Of a stretch of 64,000 nucleotides of DNA, positions 54,878 through 63,998 are shown one piece after another (positions within the stretch are counted from its first letter, which is position 1; every line of letters begins with the position of its first letter). This DNA is from Streptomyces sp. NBC_01255. Its GTDB lineage: Bacteria; Actinomycetota; Actinomycetes; Streptomycetales; Streptomycetaceae. The position numbers and the translations under genes are program-made. The notes below the pieces were generated by a model that ran no database searches, was not told the DNA's origin, and saw only the letters and a program-made list of their open reading frames with translations. The stretch is from NCBI RefSeq assembly GCF_036226445.1, contig NZ_CP108474.1, positions 3,906,001 through 3,970,000 of the forward strand, in the 5' to 3' direction.

Positions 54878-56101
54878 GTGAAGCTCGCCATCGTCGGCGG
54901 CGGCCCCGCCGGCCTCTACCTCTCGATCCTGCTGAAGCGGCAGGACCCGTCCCACGACATCGCCGTGTACGAACGGAACCCCGCGGGCTCCACGTACGGC
55001 TGGGGCGTCACCTACTGGGCCGGGCTCCTCGACAAACTGCGCGCGGGCGACCCCGAGTCCGCCGCGGCCGTCGCCGAGGCCTCCGTCACCTGGACCGACG
55101 GCGTCGCGATCGTCCGCGACGAGCGGACCGTCCACCGCGGCGACGCCGGCTTCGGCATCGGGCGGCGGCGGATGCTCGCGCTCCTCGCCGACCGGGCCGA
55201 GGAGCTCGGCGTACGGGTCGCCTTCGAGCACGACGTGACCGGGCGGGACGCGCCCGAACTCGCCGACGCGGACCTGGTCGTCGCCGCCGACGGCGTCAAC
55301 AGCGTGCTGCGCGAGGCGCACGCGGACCACTTCGGCGGCGAGGTCACCGCCGGCCGCAACCAGTACATCTGGCTCGGCACCACCAAGGTCTTCGACTCGT
55401 TCAGTTTCGCCTTCAAGGAGACCGAGCACGGCTGGATCTGGTGCTACGCCTACGGGTTCAGCGGCGAGCGCTCCACCTGCGTCGTCGAGTGCTCCCCCGA
55501 GACCTGGACGGGCCTCGGCCTCGACACCAGCGGCGAGACCGACAGCCTGCGGCTCCTGGAGAAGCTCTTCCACGACCTCCTCGACGGCCACGAGCTGATC
55601 GGACGGGAACGGGCCGACGACGCCGCCCAGTGGCTCACCTTCCGCACCCTCACCAACCGGGTCTGGCACCGCGGCAACCTGGTCCTCCTCGGCGACGCCG
55701 CCCACACCACGCACTACTCGATCGGCGCGGGCACCACCCTGGCCCTGGAGGACGCGCTCGCCCTCGCGGACGCCCTGCGCGCACCCGATGCGCTGCGCAC
55801 CCCCGCCGGCCTCGACGCCGCCCTCACCACGTACGGGAAGCGGCGCCGCGCCGAGCTCGTCTCGGCCCAGAGCGCGGCCCGGTACAGCGCCCAGTGGTAC
55901 GAGAACCTGCCTCGCTACATGCGGCTGGAGCCGGCGCAGATGTTCGCGCTCCTCGGCCAGCGCCACTCGCCGCTGCTCCCGCACATCCCGCCGCAGCTGT
56001 ACTACCGGATCGACCGGGCCGCCGGACAGCTGGAGGCCCTGCGCCGCCTCAAGCGCTGGCTGGGCCCGCGGGTGGCGCGCGCGGTGCACGGCCGCCGCTG
56101 A
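54878..56101 (+). CDS. FAD-dependent aromatic monooxygenase (salicylyl/anthraniloyl-CoA hydroxylase-like)
   Basis: This 407-residue group A flavoprotein opens KLAIVGGGPAGLYLSILLK, has RNPAGSTYGWGVTYW and the second FAD motif NLVLLGDAAHTTHYSIGAG. The order and the TYGWGV segment resemble salicylyl-CoA 5-hydroxylase and the N-terminal half of 2-aminobenzoyl-CoA monooxygenase. It probably hydroxylates an aromatic acid or its CoA ester. No CoA ligase or ring-opening genes are adjacent. GTG 54878 with GGGAG upstream is chosen over GTG 54866. Confidence 0.85.
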   Translation: MKLAIVGGGPAGLYLSILLKRQDPSHDIAVYERNPAGSTYGWGVTYWAGLLDKLRAGDPESAAAVAEASVTWTDGVAIVRDERTVHRGDAGFGIGRRRMLALLADRAEELGVRVAFEHDVTGRDAPELADADLVVAADGVNSVLREAHADHFGGEVTAGRNQYIWLGTTKVFDSFSFAFKETEHGWIWCYAYGFSGERSTCVVECSPETWTGLGLDTSGETDSLRLLEKLFHDLLDGHELIGRERADDAAQWLTFRTLTNRVWHRGNLVLLGDAAHTTHYSIGAGTTLALEDALALADALRAPDALRTPAGLDAALTTYGKRRRAELVSAQSAARYSAQWYENLPRYMRLEPAQMFALLGQRHSPLLPHIPPQLYYRIDRAAGQLEALRRLKRWLGPRVARAVHGRR

Positions 56102-56134
56102 GCGCGCCTGGTCGCGGCCCGCCGGGGTCACGCG

Positions 56135-56941
56135 TCACACGTCCCGGCGGTGGACCGCGATCAGGGCCACCGCCACCGCGCCCAGCGACCAGGCCGCGTA
56201 CACGGTCCACGCCCCGCCCGTCGTCCACGGGAACTCCACCGGCACCGGCGAGTCCCCCACCTCCGTCAGCCGCTTCCACGCGCCCTGCGGCAGGGCGTGC
56301 AGGAACGTCGCCGACCAGCGGCTCCGCGCGTCGACGAGCGCGGGCAGCAGGAGCAGGACGCCGGTGACGGTGACGATGGTGGTCGCCGTGTGCCGCAGGA
56401 GCGCCCCGAGGCCGAAGCCGACGAGCGCGCACACCGGGGCGAGCAGGGCGGACGCGGTGACGGCGGCGAGCGCGCCCGGGTAGTCGATCGACATGCCGGC
56501 GTCCCGACCGGAGAGCACGGCCTGCGTGGCGGCGAAGGAGACGGCGGCGACGAGGATCCCGTACACGAGCATGACGCCCGTGAGGACCAGCGTCTTCGCG
56601 GCCGTCACGGCCCGCCGGTCGGGTACGGCCGCGAAGGTCGTACGGATCTGGCCGGTGCCGTACTCGCCGACGATCACGAGCGCGCCGATGGAGCCGGCCG
56701 CGAGCATGAACACCATGGCCCCGCCGAGCGTGAAGGCGTCGCGCATCGCCCAGATGGGCACGAACAGGTCGCGGATGCCCTGGGCGTAGTTCGGGTAGTT
56801 GCGGTAGTCGGCGAAGGTCGCGTTGAGGTTGACGGCGAGGACGGCGAACGCGCCGACGCCGAAGGCCCAGGGGGTGGAGCGCAGGGACCACAGCTTCATC
56901 CACTCGGCGGCGAGCAGATCACGGAAGCGGGCGCTGCTCAT
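56135..56941 (-). CDS. ABC-2 type permease
   Basis: This 268-residue protein has about six membrane helices and the pattern LAAEWMKLWSLRSTPWAFGV, then VGEYGTGQIRTTFAAVP. It is the counterpart of the permease at 48.1 kb. The ATPase gene upstream overlaps it by 4 bases (ATGA), so the two are translated together. Confidence 0.88.
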   Translation of the reverse strand: MSSARFRDLLAAEWMKLWSLRSTPWAFGVGAFAVLAVNLNATFADYRNYPNYAQGIRDLFVPIWAMRDAFTLGGAMVFMLAAGSIGALVIVGEYGTGQIRTTFAAVPDRRAVTAAKTLVLTGVMLVYGILVAAVSFAATQAVLSGRDAGMSIDYPGALAAVTASALLAPVCALVGFGLGALLRHTATTIVTVTGVLLLLPALVDARSRWSATFLHALPQGAWKRLTEVGDSPVPVEFPWTTGGAWTVYAAWSLGAVAVALIAVHRRDV

Positions 56942-58005
56942 CGGTTCTTTCCTTTCTTCTGGAACTCGACGCTGTCGGCGGTGAGTTCCATGAACGCGTC
57001 CTCCAGGGAGGAGGCGCGGACGGCCAGTTCGGCGAGCGCGGTGCCGTCCCGGAAGGCGAGCGCGCCGACCCGGTCCGCGCCCATCCCGGTCACGGTGAAC
57101 ACCCCGCCCGCCCCGTCCGGCGGCCGTACGGTCGCCCCCTCGCGGATCAGGGCGGCGGCGAGGCCCGGTGCCGCGGCCGGGTCGGCGGTCCGTACGGTCA
57201 CCCCGCCGCCGGAGCCGCGCGCGGCGAACTCCGCCAGGCTCTCCGCGGCGATCAGCGTGCCGCGGCCGATGACCACGAGGTCGTCGGCGGTGTGCTCCAT
57301 CTCGCTCATCAGATGACTGGAGACGAACACCGTGCGCCCCTCGGCGGCGAGCCGCCGGAACAGGCCGCGCGCCCACAGCACGCCCTCCGGGTCGAGGCCG
57401 TTGACCGGCTCGTCGAAGAGCAGGACGGGCGGGTCGCCGAGCAGGGCGGCGGCGATCCCGAGCCGCTGCCGCATGCCGAGGGAGTAGCCGCCGATCCGGC
57501 GCCTGGCCGCGTCGGCGAGCCCGACCTCGTCGAGGACCTCGCCGACCCGGCGGCGCGGGATGCCGTTGGTGCGGGCGAGGGCGGCCAGGTGAGCGTCGGC
57601 GGTCCGGCCGCCGTGCACGTCGTGCGCGTCGAGCAGCGCCCCGACGTGCCGCAGCCCCCGCGGCAGGTCCCGGAACCGCCGCCCGTCGACGGTGGCGGTC
57701 CCGGACGTGGGCTCGTTCAGCCCCAGGATCAGCCGCAGAGTCGTGGACTTGCCGGCCCCGTTGGGACCGAGAAACCCGGTCACCCGCCCGGCCCGCACAC
57801 GGAAACTGAGCCGGTCGACGGCGACGCGACCGCCGCGGGCGGGGGCGGGGTCGGCCCCACCGGAGGCCGGGTCGTCGTCGCTGCCGCCCGCGCGGCGGGC
57901 GAACAGGCGGGTCACAGGGCCGAAGGCGGCGCCCACCGGGCCGGACGGGCCGCTTCGGCGGCGGTCGTGGCCGTAACGTTTGGTCAGTTCTCGGACTTCG
58001 ATCAC
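56938..58005 (-). CDS. ABC transporter ATP-binding protein with N-terminal insertion
   Basis: This 355-residue ATPase has Walker A FLGPNGAGKSTTLRLILG, signature GGYSLGMRQRLGIAAALLG and Walker B LLFDEPVNGLDPEG. An insertion of about 45 residues, rich in Arg, Gly, Pro and Asp, separates the first strand (VIEVRELTKRYG) from VAVDRLSFRV; the related ATPase at 47.2 kb lacks it. The GTG start is 133 bases from the divergent histidine kinase. Confidence 0.9.
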   Translation of the reverse strand: MIEVRELTKRYGHDRRRSGPSGPVGAAFGPVTRLFARRAGGSDDDPASGGADPAPARGGRVAVDRLSFRVRAGRVTGFLGPNGAGKSTTLRLILGLNEPTSGTATVDGRRFRDLPRGLRHVGALLDAHDVHGGRTADAHLAALARTNGIPRRRVGEVLDEVGLADAARRRIGGYSLGMRQRLGIAAALLGDPPVLLFDEPVNGLDPEGVLWARGLFRRLAAEGRTVFVSSHLMSEMEHTADDLVVIGRGTLIAAESLAEFAARGSGGGVTVRTADPAAAPGLAAALIREGATVRPPDGAGGVFTVTGMGADRVGALAFRDGTALAELAVRASSLEDAFMELTADSVEFQKKGKNR

Positions 58006-58137
58006 CCGGCCAACGGTGCCGGGACGGCACCCTCGCCGACATCGGCCCGCCGGCCACAAACGGGCCGGTGGGGTGGCCCGGGGGCGTACGCCCCGAGGCC
58101 GATGCCCGGTACCCCTCCCCCTGCCTACGATCGGCCC

Positions 58138-59391
58138 ATGCCTGCCACCGCCACCACCACCACGACGACCGCCGCTTCCCTTCCCGCCGTCGCCCCGGCC
58201 GGGCGCGTGTCGGCGGTCCTGGCGTGGTGTGTGGCCGCCGCCCACCCCTTCGTCCTCTTCTTCGGCGTGCAGGCCGGGCCGTTCCGCTCGACGGAGCTCC
58301 GTCTCTTCCTCACCACCGTCGGCATCGGCCTGCTCCTGCCCCTGGCGCGGCGCAGACCGGAAGCGGCGCTCGGGCTGCTCCTCGTCGGACTGTTCGCGGC
58401 GGCGACCACCTGGCCGGCCCCCGAGCTGCTGTACCTCCCCGTCCTCGCCGCCGACGCCTGCGTCGGGTGGCTGACCGCCCGGCGCCCGCTCCGCATCGCG
58501 GTGCCCGCCGCCCTGACGACGCTCGCCGTGCAGCTCGGGGCGGCGCCGTACACGACCTCCGGCCGGAACGTCTTCATCACCACGGCCCTGGCCCTCGCCC
58601 TCGCGCTCCTCACCGCCGGGCTGCTCGGCCGTTCGGTACGCGAGCGGCGCGCGCACGCGACCGAGCTGCGGGCGCGGTCGGAGGCGGAGGCCGTCACCGC
58701 CGAGCGGCTGCGGATCGCCCGCGAGCTGCACGACGTCGTCGCGCACAGCATCGGCGTCATCGCCATCCAGGCGGGCGTCGGCCGCCGGGTCATCGACACC
58801 CAGCCGGCCGAGGCCCGCAACGCACTCGCCACCATCGAGACCACCAGCCGCGAGACCCTCGCCGGTCTGCGCCGCACCCTGGGCGCGCTCAGAGCCTCCA
58901 CGAAGGACACCCCGTCCTCCCCTGCCCCCTCCCCCGCACCGCTCGAACCGGCACCGGGCCTCGCCGACCTGGACCGGCTCGTCGCGTCCACGGCCGACGC
59001 GGGCGTACGGGTCGAGGTGCGGCGGCTCGGCGACCTCGACCGGCCGTTGCCGCCGGAGGTCGACCTCGCCGCGTACCGGATCGTGCAGGAGTCGCTGACG
59101 AACGTCGTACGCCATGCGTCGACGCCCGCCTGCCGGGTGACGGTGGACCGGAGCGAGGACACCCTGCTCGTCGAGATCACCGACGACGGCCCGTCGAAGA
59201 ACACCCCCGACACAGGGGCCGGGGCCACCACCGAGCACGGGCACGGGCACGGATACGGCATCGTCGGCATGCGCGAGCGAGCCGCGCTCCTCGGCGGCCG
59301 CTTCTCCGCGGGCCCCCGCCCGGGAGGCGGCTTCCACGTGACCGCCGCACTGCCCCTGCCGCTTCCCCAGGAAGGCCCCCGCACGCCATGA
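58138..59391 (+). CDS. NarL-type sensor histidine kinase
   Basis: This 417-residue kinase has several N-terminal helices (about 25-165), HisKA_3 with phospho-His in RIARELHDVVAHSIGVIAIQ, and an ATPase domain (YRIVQESLTNVVRHAST; GYGIVGMRERAALLGG). It overlaps its response regulator by 4 bases. Together with the divergent ABC genes it forms a second exporter/two-component module in this window. Confidence 0.92.
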   Translation: MPATATTTTTTAASLPAVAPAGRVSAVLAWCVAAAHPFVLFFGVQAGPFRSTELRLFLTTVGIGLLLPLARRRPEAALGLLLVGLFAAATTWPAPELLYLPVLAADACVGWLTARRPLRIAVPAALTTLAVQLGAAPYTTSGRNVFITTALALALALLTAGLLGRSVRERRAHATELRARSEAEAVTAERLRIARELHDVVAHSIGVIAIQAGVGRRVIDTQPAEARNALATIETTSRETLAGLRRTLGALRASTKDTPSSPAPSPAPLEPAPGLADLDRLVASTADAGVRVEVRRLGDLDRPLPPEVDLAAYRIVQESLTNVVRHASTPACRVTVDRSEDTLLVEITDDGPSKNTPDTGAGATTEHGHGHGYGIVGMRERAALLGGRFSAGPRPGGGFHVTAALPLPLPQEGPRTP

Positions 59392-60101
59392 CCCAGCCGA
59401 CCCAGCCGACCCAGCCGACCTCGACGACCTCGACGACCTCGCCGATCCGCGTCCTCCTCGTCGACGACCAGCCCCTGGTCCGGGCGGGCCTGCGCGTCCT
59501 GATGGCCGACAGCCCCGACCTCGCTGTCGTCGGCGAGGCCGGCACCGGCACGGACGCGGTCCGGCTGGCCGGCGACCTCCGCCCCGACGTGGTGGTGATG
59601 GACGTCCGGATGCCCGGCATGGACGGCATCGAGGCCACCCGGCTCGTCACCGCGGGCCCCGGCGCGCCCCGCGTCCTCGTCCTCACGACCTTCGACGACG
59701 ACGAGTACGTGTACGGTGCGCTCCGCTCCGGCGCGAGCGGCTTCCTGGTCAAGGACATGGCCCTGGACGACATCCTCGCGGCGATCCGCGTGGTCGCCGC
59801 CGGGGACGCCCTGATCGCGCCGGCCGTCACACGCCGCCTGATCGAGGAGTTCGCGGCCCGCCCCGAACCGGGCCCGGCCCCCGCCGCCGCCCGGTCCCGT
59901 CCGCTCACCGGCGTGACGCCGCGGGAGCGGGAGGTGCTCACCCTCGTCGGCCGCGGCCTGTCCAACGGCGAGATCGCGGTACGGCTCCACATCAGCGCGG
60001 CCACCGCCAAGGCGCACGTCGCGCGGCTCCTCGCCAAGCTGGACGCACGCGACCGGGTGCAGCTCGTGGTCCTCGCGTACGAGACGGGCCTGGTGCCGTG
60101 A
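59388..60101 (+). CDS. NarL/LuxR-family response regulator
   Basis: This 237-residue regulator has a receiver (IRVLLVDDQPLVRAGLRVL; phospho-Asp in VVVMDVRMPGMDG; Lys in FLVKDMALDD) and LuxR HTH (VTPREREVLTLVGRGLSNGE; AATAKAHVARLLAKLDARD). The first 18 residues are repetitive (QPTQPTQPTSTTSTTS), encoded by short tandem repeats. It is coupled to the kinase through ATGA and probably controls the neighbouring ABC genes. Confidence 0.93.
   Translation: MTQPTQPTQPTSTTSTTSPIRVLLVDDQPLVRAGLRVLMADSPDLAVVGEAGTGTDAVRLAGDLRPDVVVMDVRMPGMDGIEATRLVTAGPGAPRVLVLTTFDDDEYVYGALRSGASGFLVKDMALDDILAAIRVVAAGDALIAPAVTRRLIEEFAARPEPGPAPAAARSRPLTGVTPREREVLTLVGRGLSNGEIAVRLHISAATAKAHVARLLAKLDARDRVQLVVLAYETGLVP
59391..59444 (+). 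repeat. 9-bp tandem repeats at the start of the response regulator
   Basis: CCCAGCCGA is repeated three times, followed by ACCTCGACG-type units. Together they encode (Gln-Pro-Thr)n and Ser-Thr-Thr repeats before the receiver domain. Unit lengths are multiples of three, so copy changes would keep the frame. Confidence 0.75.
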
Positions 60102-60114
60102 CACCATCGGTCCC

Positions 60115-60615
60115 GTGCTCGACATCGGCTACTCCCTCTCCCGTCGCTTCCCCGACCCTCCGCAGACCGACTACCGCCGCGCGGACGTCCACGCGCTGCG
60201 CCACGACCTCTTCTGCGGGGACGTCTACCTCGCCGACACCAAGGCCGACCGCGAGGTGTCCACAGCCTGGGGATGGGTCCCGGTGCTCGACTTCGCCTGG
60301 GCCCTGTGCGACATCGTCGAGCAGCTCGACCAGGACCCGCGCGGCAGCCGCGCCGCGCAGCCGCAGTACGCGGAGCTCGACTTCACCGAGTCCTCGGACC
60401 GGATGCTCTTCGAGCGCCGCTTCGGCTGGGTCGACGTCGAGGCCGACTGGATGCCGGGCGACGAGCCGCCGGTCACCTTCAACCACGCCGAACTGCGCCG
60501 CGAGGCCCGCGATTTCCTGCACGACCTGATCGCCGACCTCACCGACATGCACGAGGGCCTCGGCGACAACCCGGCCGTCTGGTCCCTCCAGGCCCGCTTC
60601 CCCCGCCTCAAGTAG
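60115..60615 (+). CDS. Conserved hypothetical protein
   Basis: This 166-residue soluble acidic protein starts with GTG (LDIGYSLSRRFPDPPQTDYR). Visible features are WGWVPVLDFAWALCDIVEQL, LDFTESSDRMLFERRFGWV and a C-terminal helix (RREARDFLHDLIADLTDMH). No catalytic motif was recognised. Its start lies 13 bases after the response regulator stop. The sequence looks like an immunity- or adaptor-type small protein, but no function can be assigned. Confidence 0.7.
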   Translation: MLDIGYSLSRRFPDPPQTDYRRADVHALRHDLFCGDVYLADTKADREVSTAWGWVPVLDFAWALCDIVEQLDQDPRGSRAAQPQYAELDFTESSDRMLFERRFGWVDVEADWMPGDEPPVTFNHAELRREARDFLHDLIADLTDMHEGLGDNPAVWSLQARFPRLK

Positions 60616-60628
60616 CAGCGGCCCCTCC

Positions 60629-61306
60629 TCACCCCTCCACCCGCACCCCCAACCGCGCCGCGAGCACCGGCGCCAGGTCGAGGAGCTGCGTCGTCGAGAT
60701 CACCGCGCCCGCCAGCGACTCCACCCCGCGCGCGATCTCCAGACGCTGCACGCCGCGCAGGTCCACGTCCTTCAGCCGCGCCCCGGAGAAGTCCGCCCCG
60801 GTCAGGACGCAGTCCACGAACTCGACCCGTTCGAGCACCGCGCCCCCGAAGTCCGGCTCGCTCAGCACGCACCCCTCGAAGACGACGTCCTTCAGCTTCG
60901 CCGCCCGCAGGTTCAGGTAGTCGCACTTCCCGCCCCGCACCACGACTCTCTCCAGCACCGCCCCGTGCAACTGCACCCCGCCGAGCCGCGCGTCCACGAG
61001 CTCCACGTCCCGCAACTGCGCCGCGGACAGGTCCGTGCCCACCCCCCGTACGCCGCTCAGCACCGAGTCGAGGAACCGCGCGCCCGTCAGACGCGCCTCG
61101 TCGAGCCCGCACTCCCGCAGCGCGCAGTCCAGGAACCGCGCGCCCGCCCCCGACTGCCCCGCCAGGTCGAGCCCGGACAGTTCGAGCCCGTCGTAGTCCC
61201 CGTCGGCCTCGATCCCGCCCTCGTACGCCACGAGGGGAGGCAGCCGCACCTCCGGCCGCCGCGCCCCCGCCACCGCTCCCGCCTTCTTCTTCCTCGCCGT
61301 CGCCAT
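60629..61306 (-). CDS. Pentapeptide-repeat protein
   Basis: In this 225-residue protein, residues 45-200 form about 25 consecutive five-residue units of the A(D/N)LxX kind (LSGLDLAGQSGAGARFLD, LTGADFSGARLKDVDLRG), expected to fold into a right-handed quadrilateral helix. Such proteins can mimic DNA or act as scaffolds. The N-terminus is Lys/Arg-rich (TARKKKAG). ATG 61306 follows a G-rich site. Confidence 0.9.
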   Translation of the reverse strand: MATARKKKAGAVAGARRPEVRLPPLVAYEGGIEADGDYDGLELSGLDLAGQSGAGARFLDCALRECGLDEARLTGARFLDSVLSGVRGVGTDLSAAQLRDVELVDARLGGVQLHGAVLERVVVRGGKCDYLNLRAAKLKDVVFEGCVLSEPDFGGAVLERVEFVDCVLTGADFSGARLKDVDLRGVQRLEIARGVESLAGAVISTTQLLDLAPVLAARLGVRVEG

Positions 61307-61417
61307 CCCCCCATAGTGATCCATGCCACTGACAACACCCCCGTCCCGATGTCACAAACGCCGCCCCGCCACCCGTCCCCCGTACGAGACCGAACGACCA
61401 CGGCGAGGGAGACGGAC

Positions 61418-62581
61418 ATGCGCAAGCTCACGATCATCGGCGGCGGCTTCGCGGGGCTCACCGCGGCGATCACCGCCGCCGAGGCCGGCGCCAAGGTGAC
61501 CGTGCACGAGGCACACCGCACTCCCGGCGGCCGGGCCCGTACCGCCGAAGGCCCGTACCGCACCAACGAAGGCCCGCACGCCCTCTACGACGGCGGCCCC
61601 CACTGGACGTGGCTCAAGCAGCGCGGCCTCCTCGGCCCGCTCGCCCCGCTGCCGCCCGCCGAGGCCCTCCGGCTCCGCTTCCACCGCGACGGCGCCCTGC
61701 GCCGCACCCCGCCGCTCGGCCTGCTGCGCCAGACCCTCCGGAACGCCGCACAGGCCCCCGTCGACGTTGACTTCCACACCTGGGTCACCGGCCTCGCGGG
61801 CGAGCGGACCGCCCACGACGCCGCCGCCTACAGCGCGGTCGCCCTCTTCCACCACGACCCGGGCTCGCTCTCGGCCCGCTTCGTCCAGGAGCGTCTGCAC
61901 CGGGCGGGCTCCCTGCCGCCCGAGGCCCACTACGTCCGGGGCGGCTGGGGTCAGCTGATCGAACGGATGGTCGCGCGCGCCTGGGAGATGGGCGTACGGA
62001 TCGAGACCTCGTCCCGCGTCGACAGCCTGCCGCTCGGCGACGGGCCGGTGGTCGTCGCCACCGCCCTGCCCGCCGCCGCCCGGCTCCTCGGCGACCCGTC
62101 GCTGACCTGGGAGAGCGGCCGCACGGTGCTGCTCGACCTGGCGCTGCGGACCCGGAAGGGCGATCCGTTCGTGGTCTCGGACCTGGACGCGCCCGGCTGG
62201 ATCGAACGGTTCACGGCGCAGGACCCCTCGCTCGCCCCCGCCGGACAGCAGCTGATCCAGGCCCAGCTGCCCATCGGCCCCGGCGCGTCCAAGGCGGACG
62301 GCGTCGCCCATGCCGAGCGGCTCCTCGACCGCGGCTTCCCCGGCTGGCGCGAGCGGACGGTGTGGCGCCGGGAGGCCGTGTCCCAGGGCCGTACGGGTGC
62401 GGTGGACCGGCCGGGCACCACCTGGCGCGACCGGCCGGCGGTCGACCGGGGCGACGGCGTGTACCTGGTGGGCGACCAGGTGGCGGCGCCCGGAGTGCTG
62501 TCGGAGGTGTCGTTCACGAGCGCGATGGAGGCGGTGTCGCTGGCCGTCCGCACGGAACTGCTTGACCTCAAGCGCGCTTGA
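61418..62581 (+). CDS. FAD-dependent amine oxidase/phytoene-desaturase-like oxidoreductase
   Basis: This 387-residue enzyme opens KLTIIGGGFAGLTAAITAAE with the dinucleotide-binding GxGxxG and continues VTVHEAHRTPGGRAR, as in phytoene desaturases and amine oxidases. The C-terminal FAD contact is VYLVGDQVAAPGVLSEVSF. The GAGGGAGA site precedes the ATG. The substrate is unknown; no carotenoid genes are nearby. Confidence 0.85.
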   Translation: MRKLTIIGGGFAGLTAAITAAEAGAKVTVHEAHRTPGGRARTAEGPYRTNEGPHALYDGGPHWTWLKQRGLLGPLAPLPPAEALRLRFHRDGALRRTPPLGLLRQTLRNAAQAPVDVDFHTWVTGLAGERTAHDAAAYSAVALFHHDPGSLSARFVQERLHRAGSLPPEAHYVRGGWGQLIERMVARAWEMGVRIETSSRVDSLPLGDGPVVVATALPAAARLLGDPSLTWESGRTVLLDLALRTRKGDPFVVSDLDAPGWIERFTAQDPSLAPAGQQLIQAQLPIGPGASKADGVAHAERLLDRGFPGWRERTVWRREAVSQGRTGAVDRPGTTWRDRPAVDRGDGVYLVGDQVAAPGVLSEVSFTSAMEAVSLAVRTELLDLKRA

Positions 62582-62651
62582 GGTCGGAGGCTCTACCTGT
62601 CACCGCGAAAGCACCACGGGAACACACCCGGACGACGACAGGGGAACCGTC

Positions 62652-63650
62652 ATGCACGCCATCCGCCTCCACGCCTTCGGCCCCGCCGAGAACCTCACGT
62701 ACGAGGAGACGACCGACCCCGTACCGGCCCCCGGCCAGGTCCGCATCCGTGTCGCGGCGGCCGGCGTGCACCTCCTCGACACCGCGCTGCGACTCGGCCA
62801 CACCGGCCCCTTCCCCGCCCCCGCCGAACTCCCCACGATCCCCGGCCGCGAGGTCGCCGGCACCGTCGACGCACTCGGCGAGGGCACCGACCCGTCCTGG
62901 CTCGGCAAGCGGGTCGTCGCCCACCTCGGCATGGTCCCCGGAGGGTACGCGGAGCTGGCCGTCACCGACGCCGCCCGCCTGCACGCCCTGCCCGAGGGCC
63001 TCGGCGAGGCCGAGGCCGTCGCCATGATCGGCACCGGCCGCACGACCCTGGGCATCCTGCAGTTCACGGAACTCGGCCCCGACTCGATCGCGATCGTCCC
63101 GGCGGCCGCGGGCGGCATCGGCACCCTGCTCGTCCAGTACGCGATGAACGCCGGCGCGACCGTCGTCGGCCTCGCCGGCGGCCCCGCGAAGGTCGCGCTC
63201 GTCGAGGCGAACGGCGCCGACCTCGCCGTCGACTACAAGGAGACGGACTGGCCGGAGAAGGTCCGCGCGTACCTCGGCGGGCGCTCCGCGACCGTCGTCT
63301 TCGACTCGGTCGGCGGCGACACCGGCCGCGCCGCCGTCGACCTCCTCGGCAAGGGCGGGCAGCACGTGGTGTTCGGCTGGTCCGGCGCGGGCCTGCACGA
63401 CGGCGAACCGCTGACGTTCACCCCGGAGGAACTCGCGGAGCGGGGCATCACGTCGGACTCCGTCCTCGGCCCCGTCATGATCCAGAAGGCGGGCGGCGAC
63501 GTCCGCAACCTCGAACTCGCCGCCCTCGCCGCCGCGACCGACGGCAGCCTCCGCCCGGCGGTCCACCGCTTCCCGCTGGAGGACGCGGCGAAGGCCCACC
63601 GCGCCCTGGAGACCCGGGGCACGACGGGCAAGGTGGTCCTCATCCCGTAG
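62652..63650 (+). CDS. MDR-family NADPH:quinone oxidoreductase
   Basis: This 332-residue zinc-independent alcohol-dehydrogenase-like protein has a GroES-like N-terminal domain (APGQVRIRVAAAGVHLLDTA, PGREVAGTVDALGEG) and a Rossmann domain (AAAGGIGTLLVQYAMNAGA). It lacks the structural zinc Cys cluster, so it belongs to the quinone oxidoreductase branch. It is likely a reductive detoxification enzyme. It is 70 bp after the FAD oxidoreductase. Confidence 0.88.
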   Translation: MHAIRLHAFGPAENLTYEETTDPVPAPGQVRIRVAAAGVHLLDTALRLGHTGPFPAPAELPTIPGREVAGTVDALGEGTDPSWLGKRVVAHLGMVPGGYAELAVTDAARLHALPEGLGEAEAVAMIGTGRTTLGILQFTELGPDSIAIVPAAAGGIGTLLVQYAMNAGATVVGLAGGPAKVALVEANGADLAVDYKETDWPEKVRAYLGGRSATVVFDSVGGDTGRAAVDLLGKGGQHVVFGWSGAGLHDGEPLTFTPEELAERGITSDSVLGPVMIQKAGGDVRNLELAALAAATDGSLRPAVHRFPLEDAAKAHRALETRGTTGKVVLIP

Positions 63651-63668
63651 GAAGCACGGATCACCGAC

Positions 63669-63998
63669 TCAGACGCCGATGACGTCCCACGAATGCGCCT
63701 TGAACTCCTTCTGGAAGTCGGCGTGGTCCTCCCACATCCGGGCGGCGGAACGCAGCACGTCCCAGTTGTGCTCAAGGGCCTGGTCCACGACGGGCCGCAG
63801 TTCGGGGGCCGACTCCCGCTTCTCCACGAGGCCCTTGACCGCCGAGGCGGCCTGCACGGTGTAGCGCAGGGCGCGCAGGGCCCGGGACGTGTCGTCCATC
63901 CCGAACCCGTGGTCCTTCCCGTTCGCGGGGTCGAAGAGGGGCGTCAGGCGCGCCTCGATGAAGTCGGTGATCCGCTGAAACCGCTGCTCGATATCCAT
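63669..63998 (-). CDS. Small helical protein of unknown function
   Basis: This 109-residue protein, beginning DIEQRFQRITDFIEARLTPL, is almost entirely helical. Visible segments are TSRALRALRYTVQAASAVKG and LEHNWDVLRSAARMWEDHAD. The ATG is two bases from the window edge, so a longer start beyond the window cannot be excluded. No family was recognised. It converges with the quinone oxidoreductase gene, 18 bases apart. Confidence 0.65.
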   Translation of the reverse strand: MDIEQRFQRITDFIEARLTPLFDPANGKDHGFGMDDTSRALRALRYTVQAASAVKGLVEKRESAPELRPVVDQALEHNWDVLRSAARMWEDHADFQKEFKAHSWDVIGV

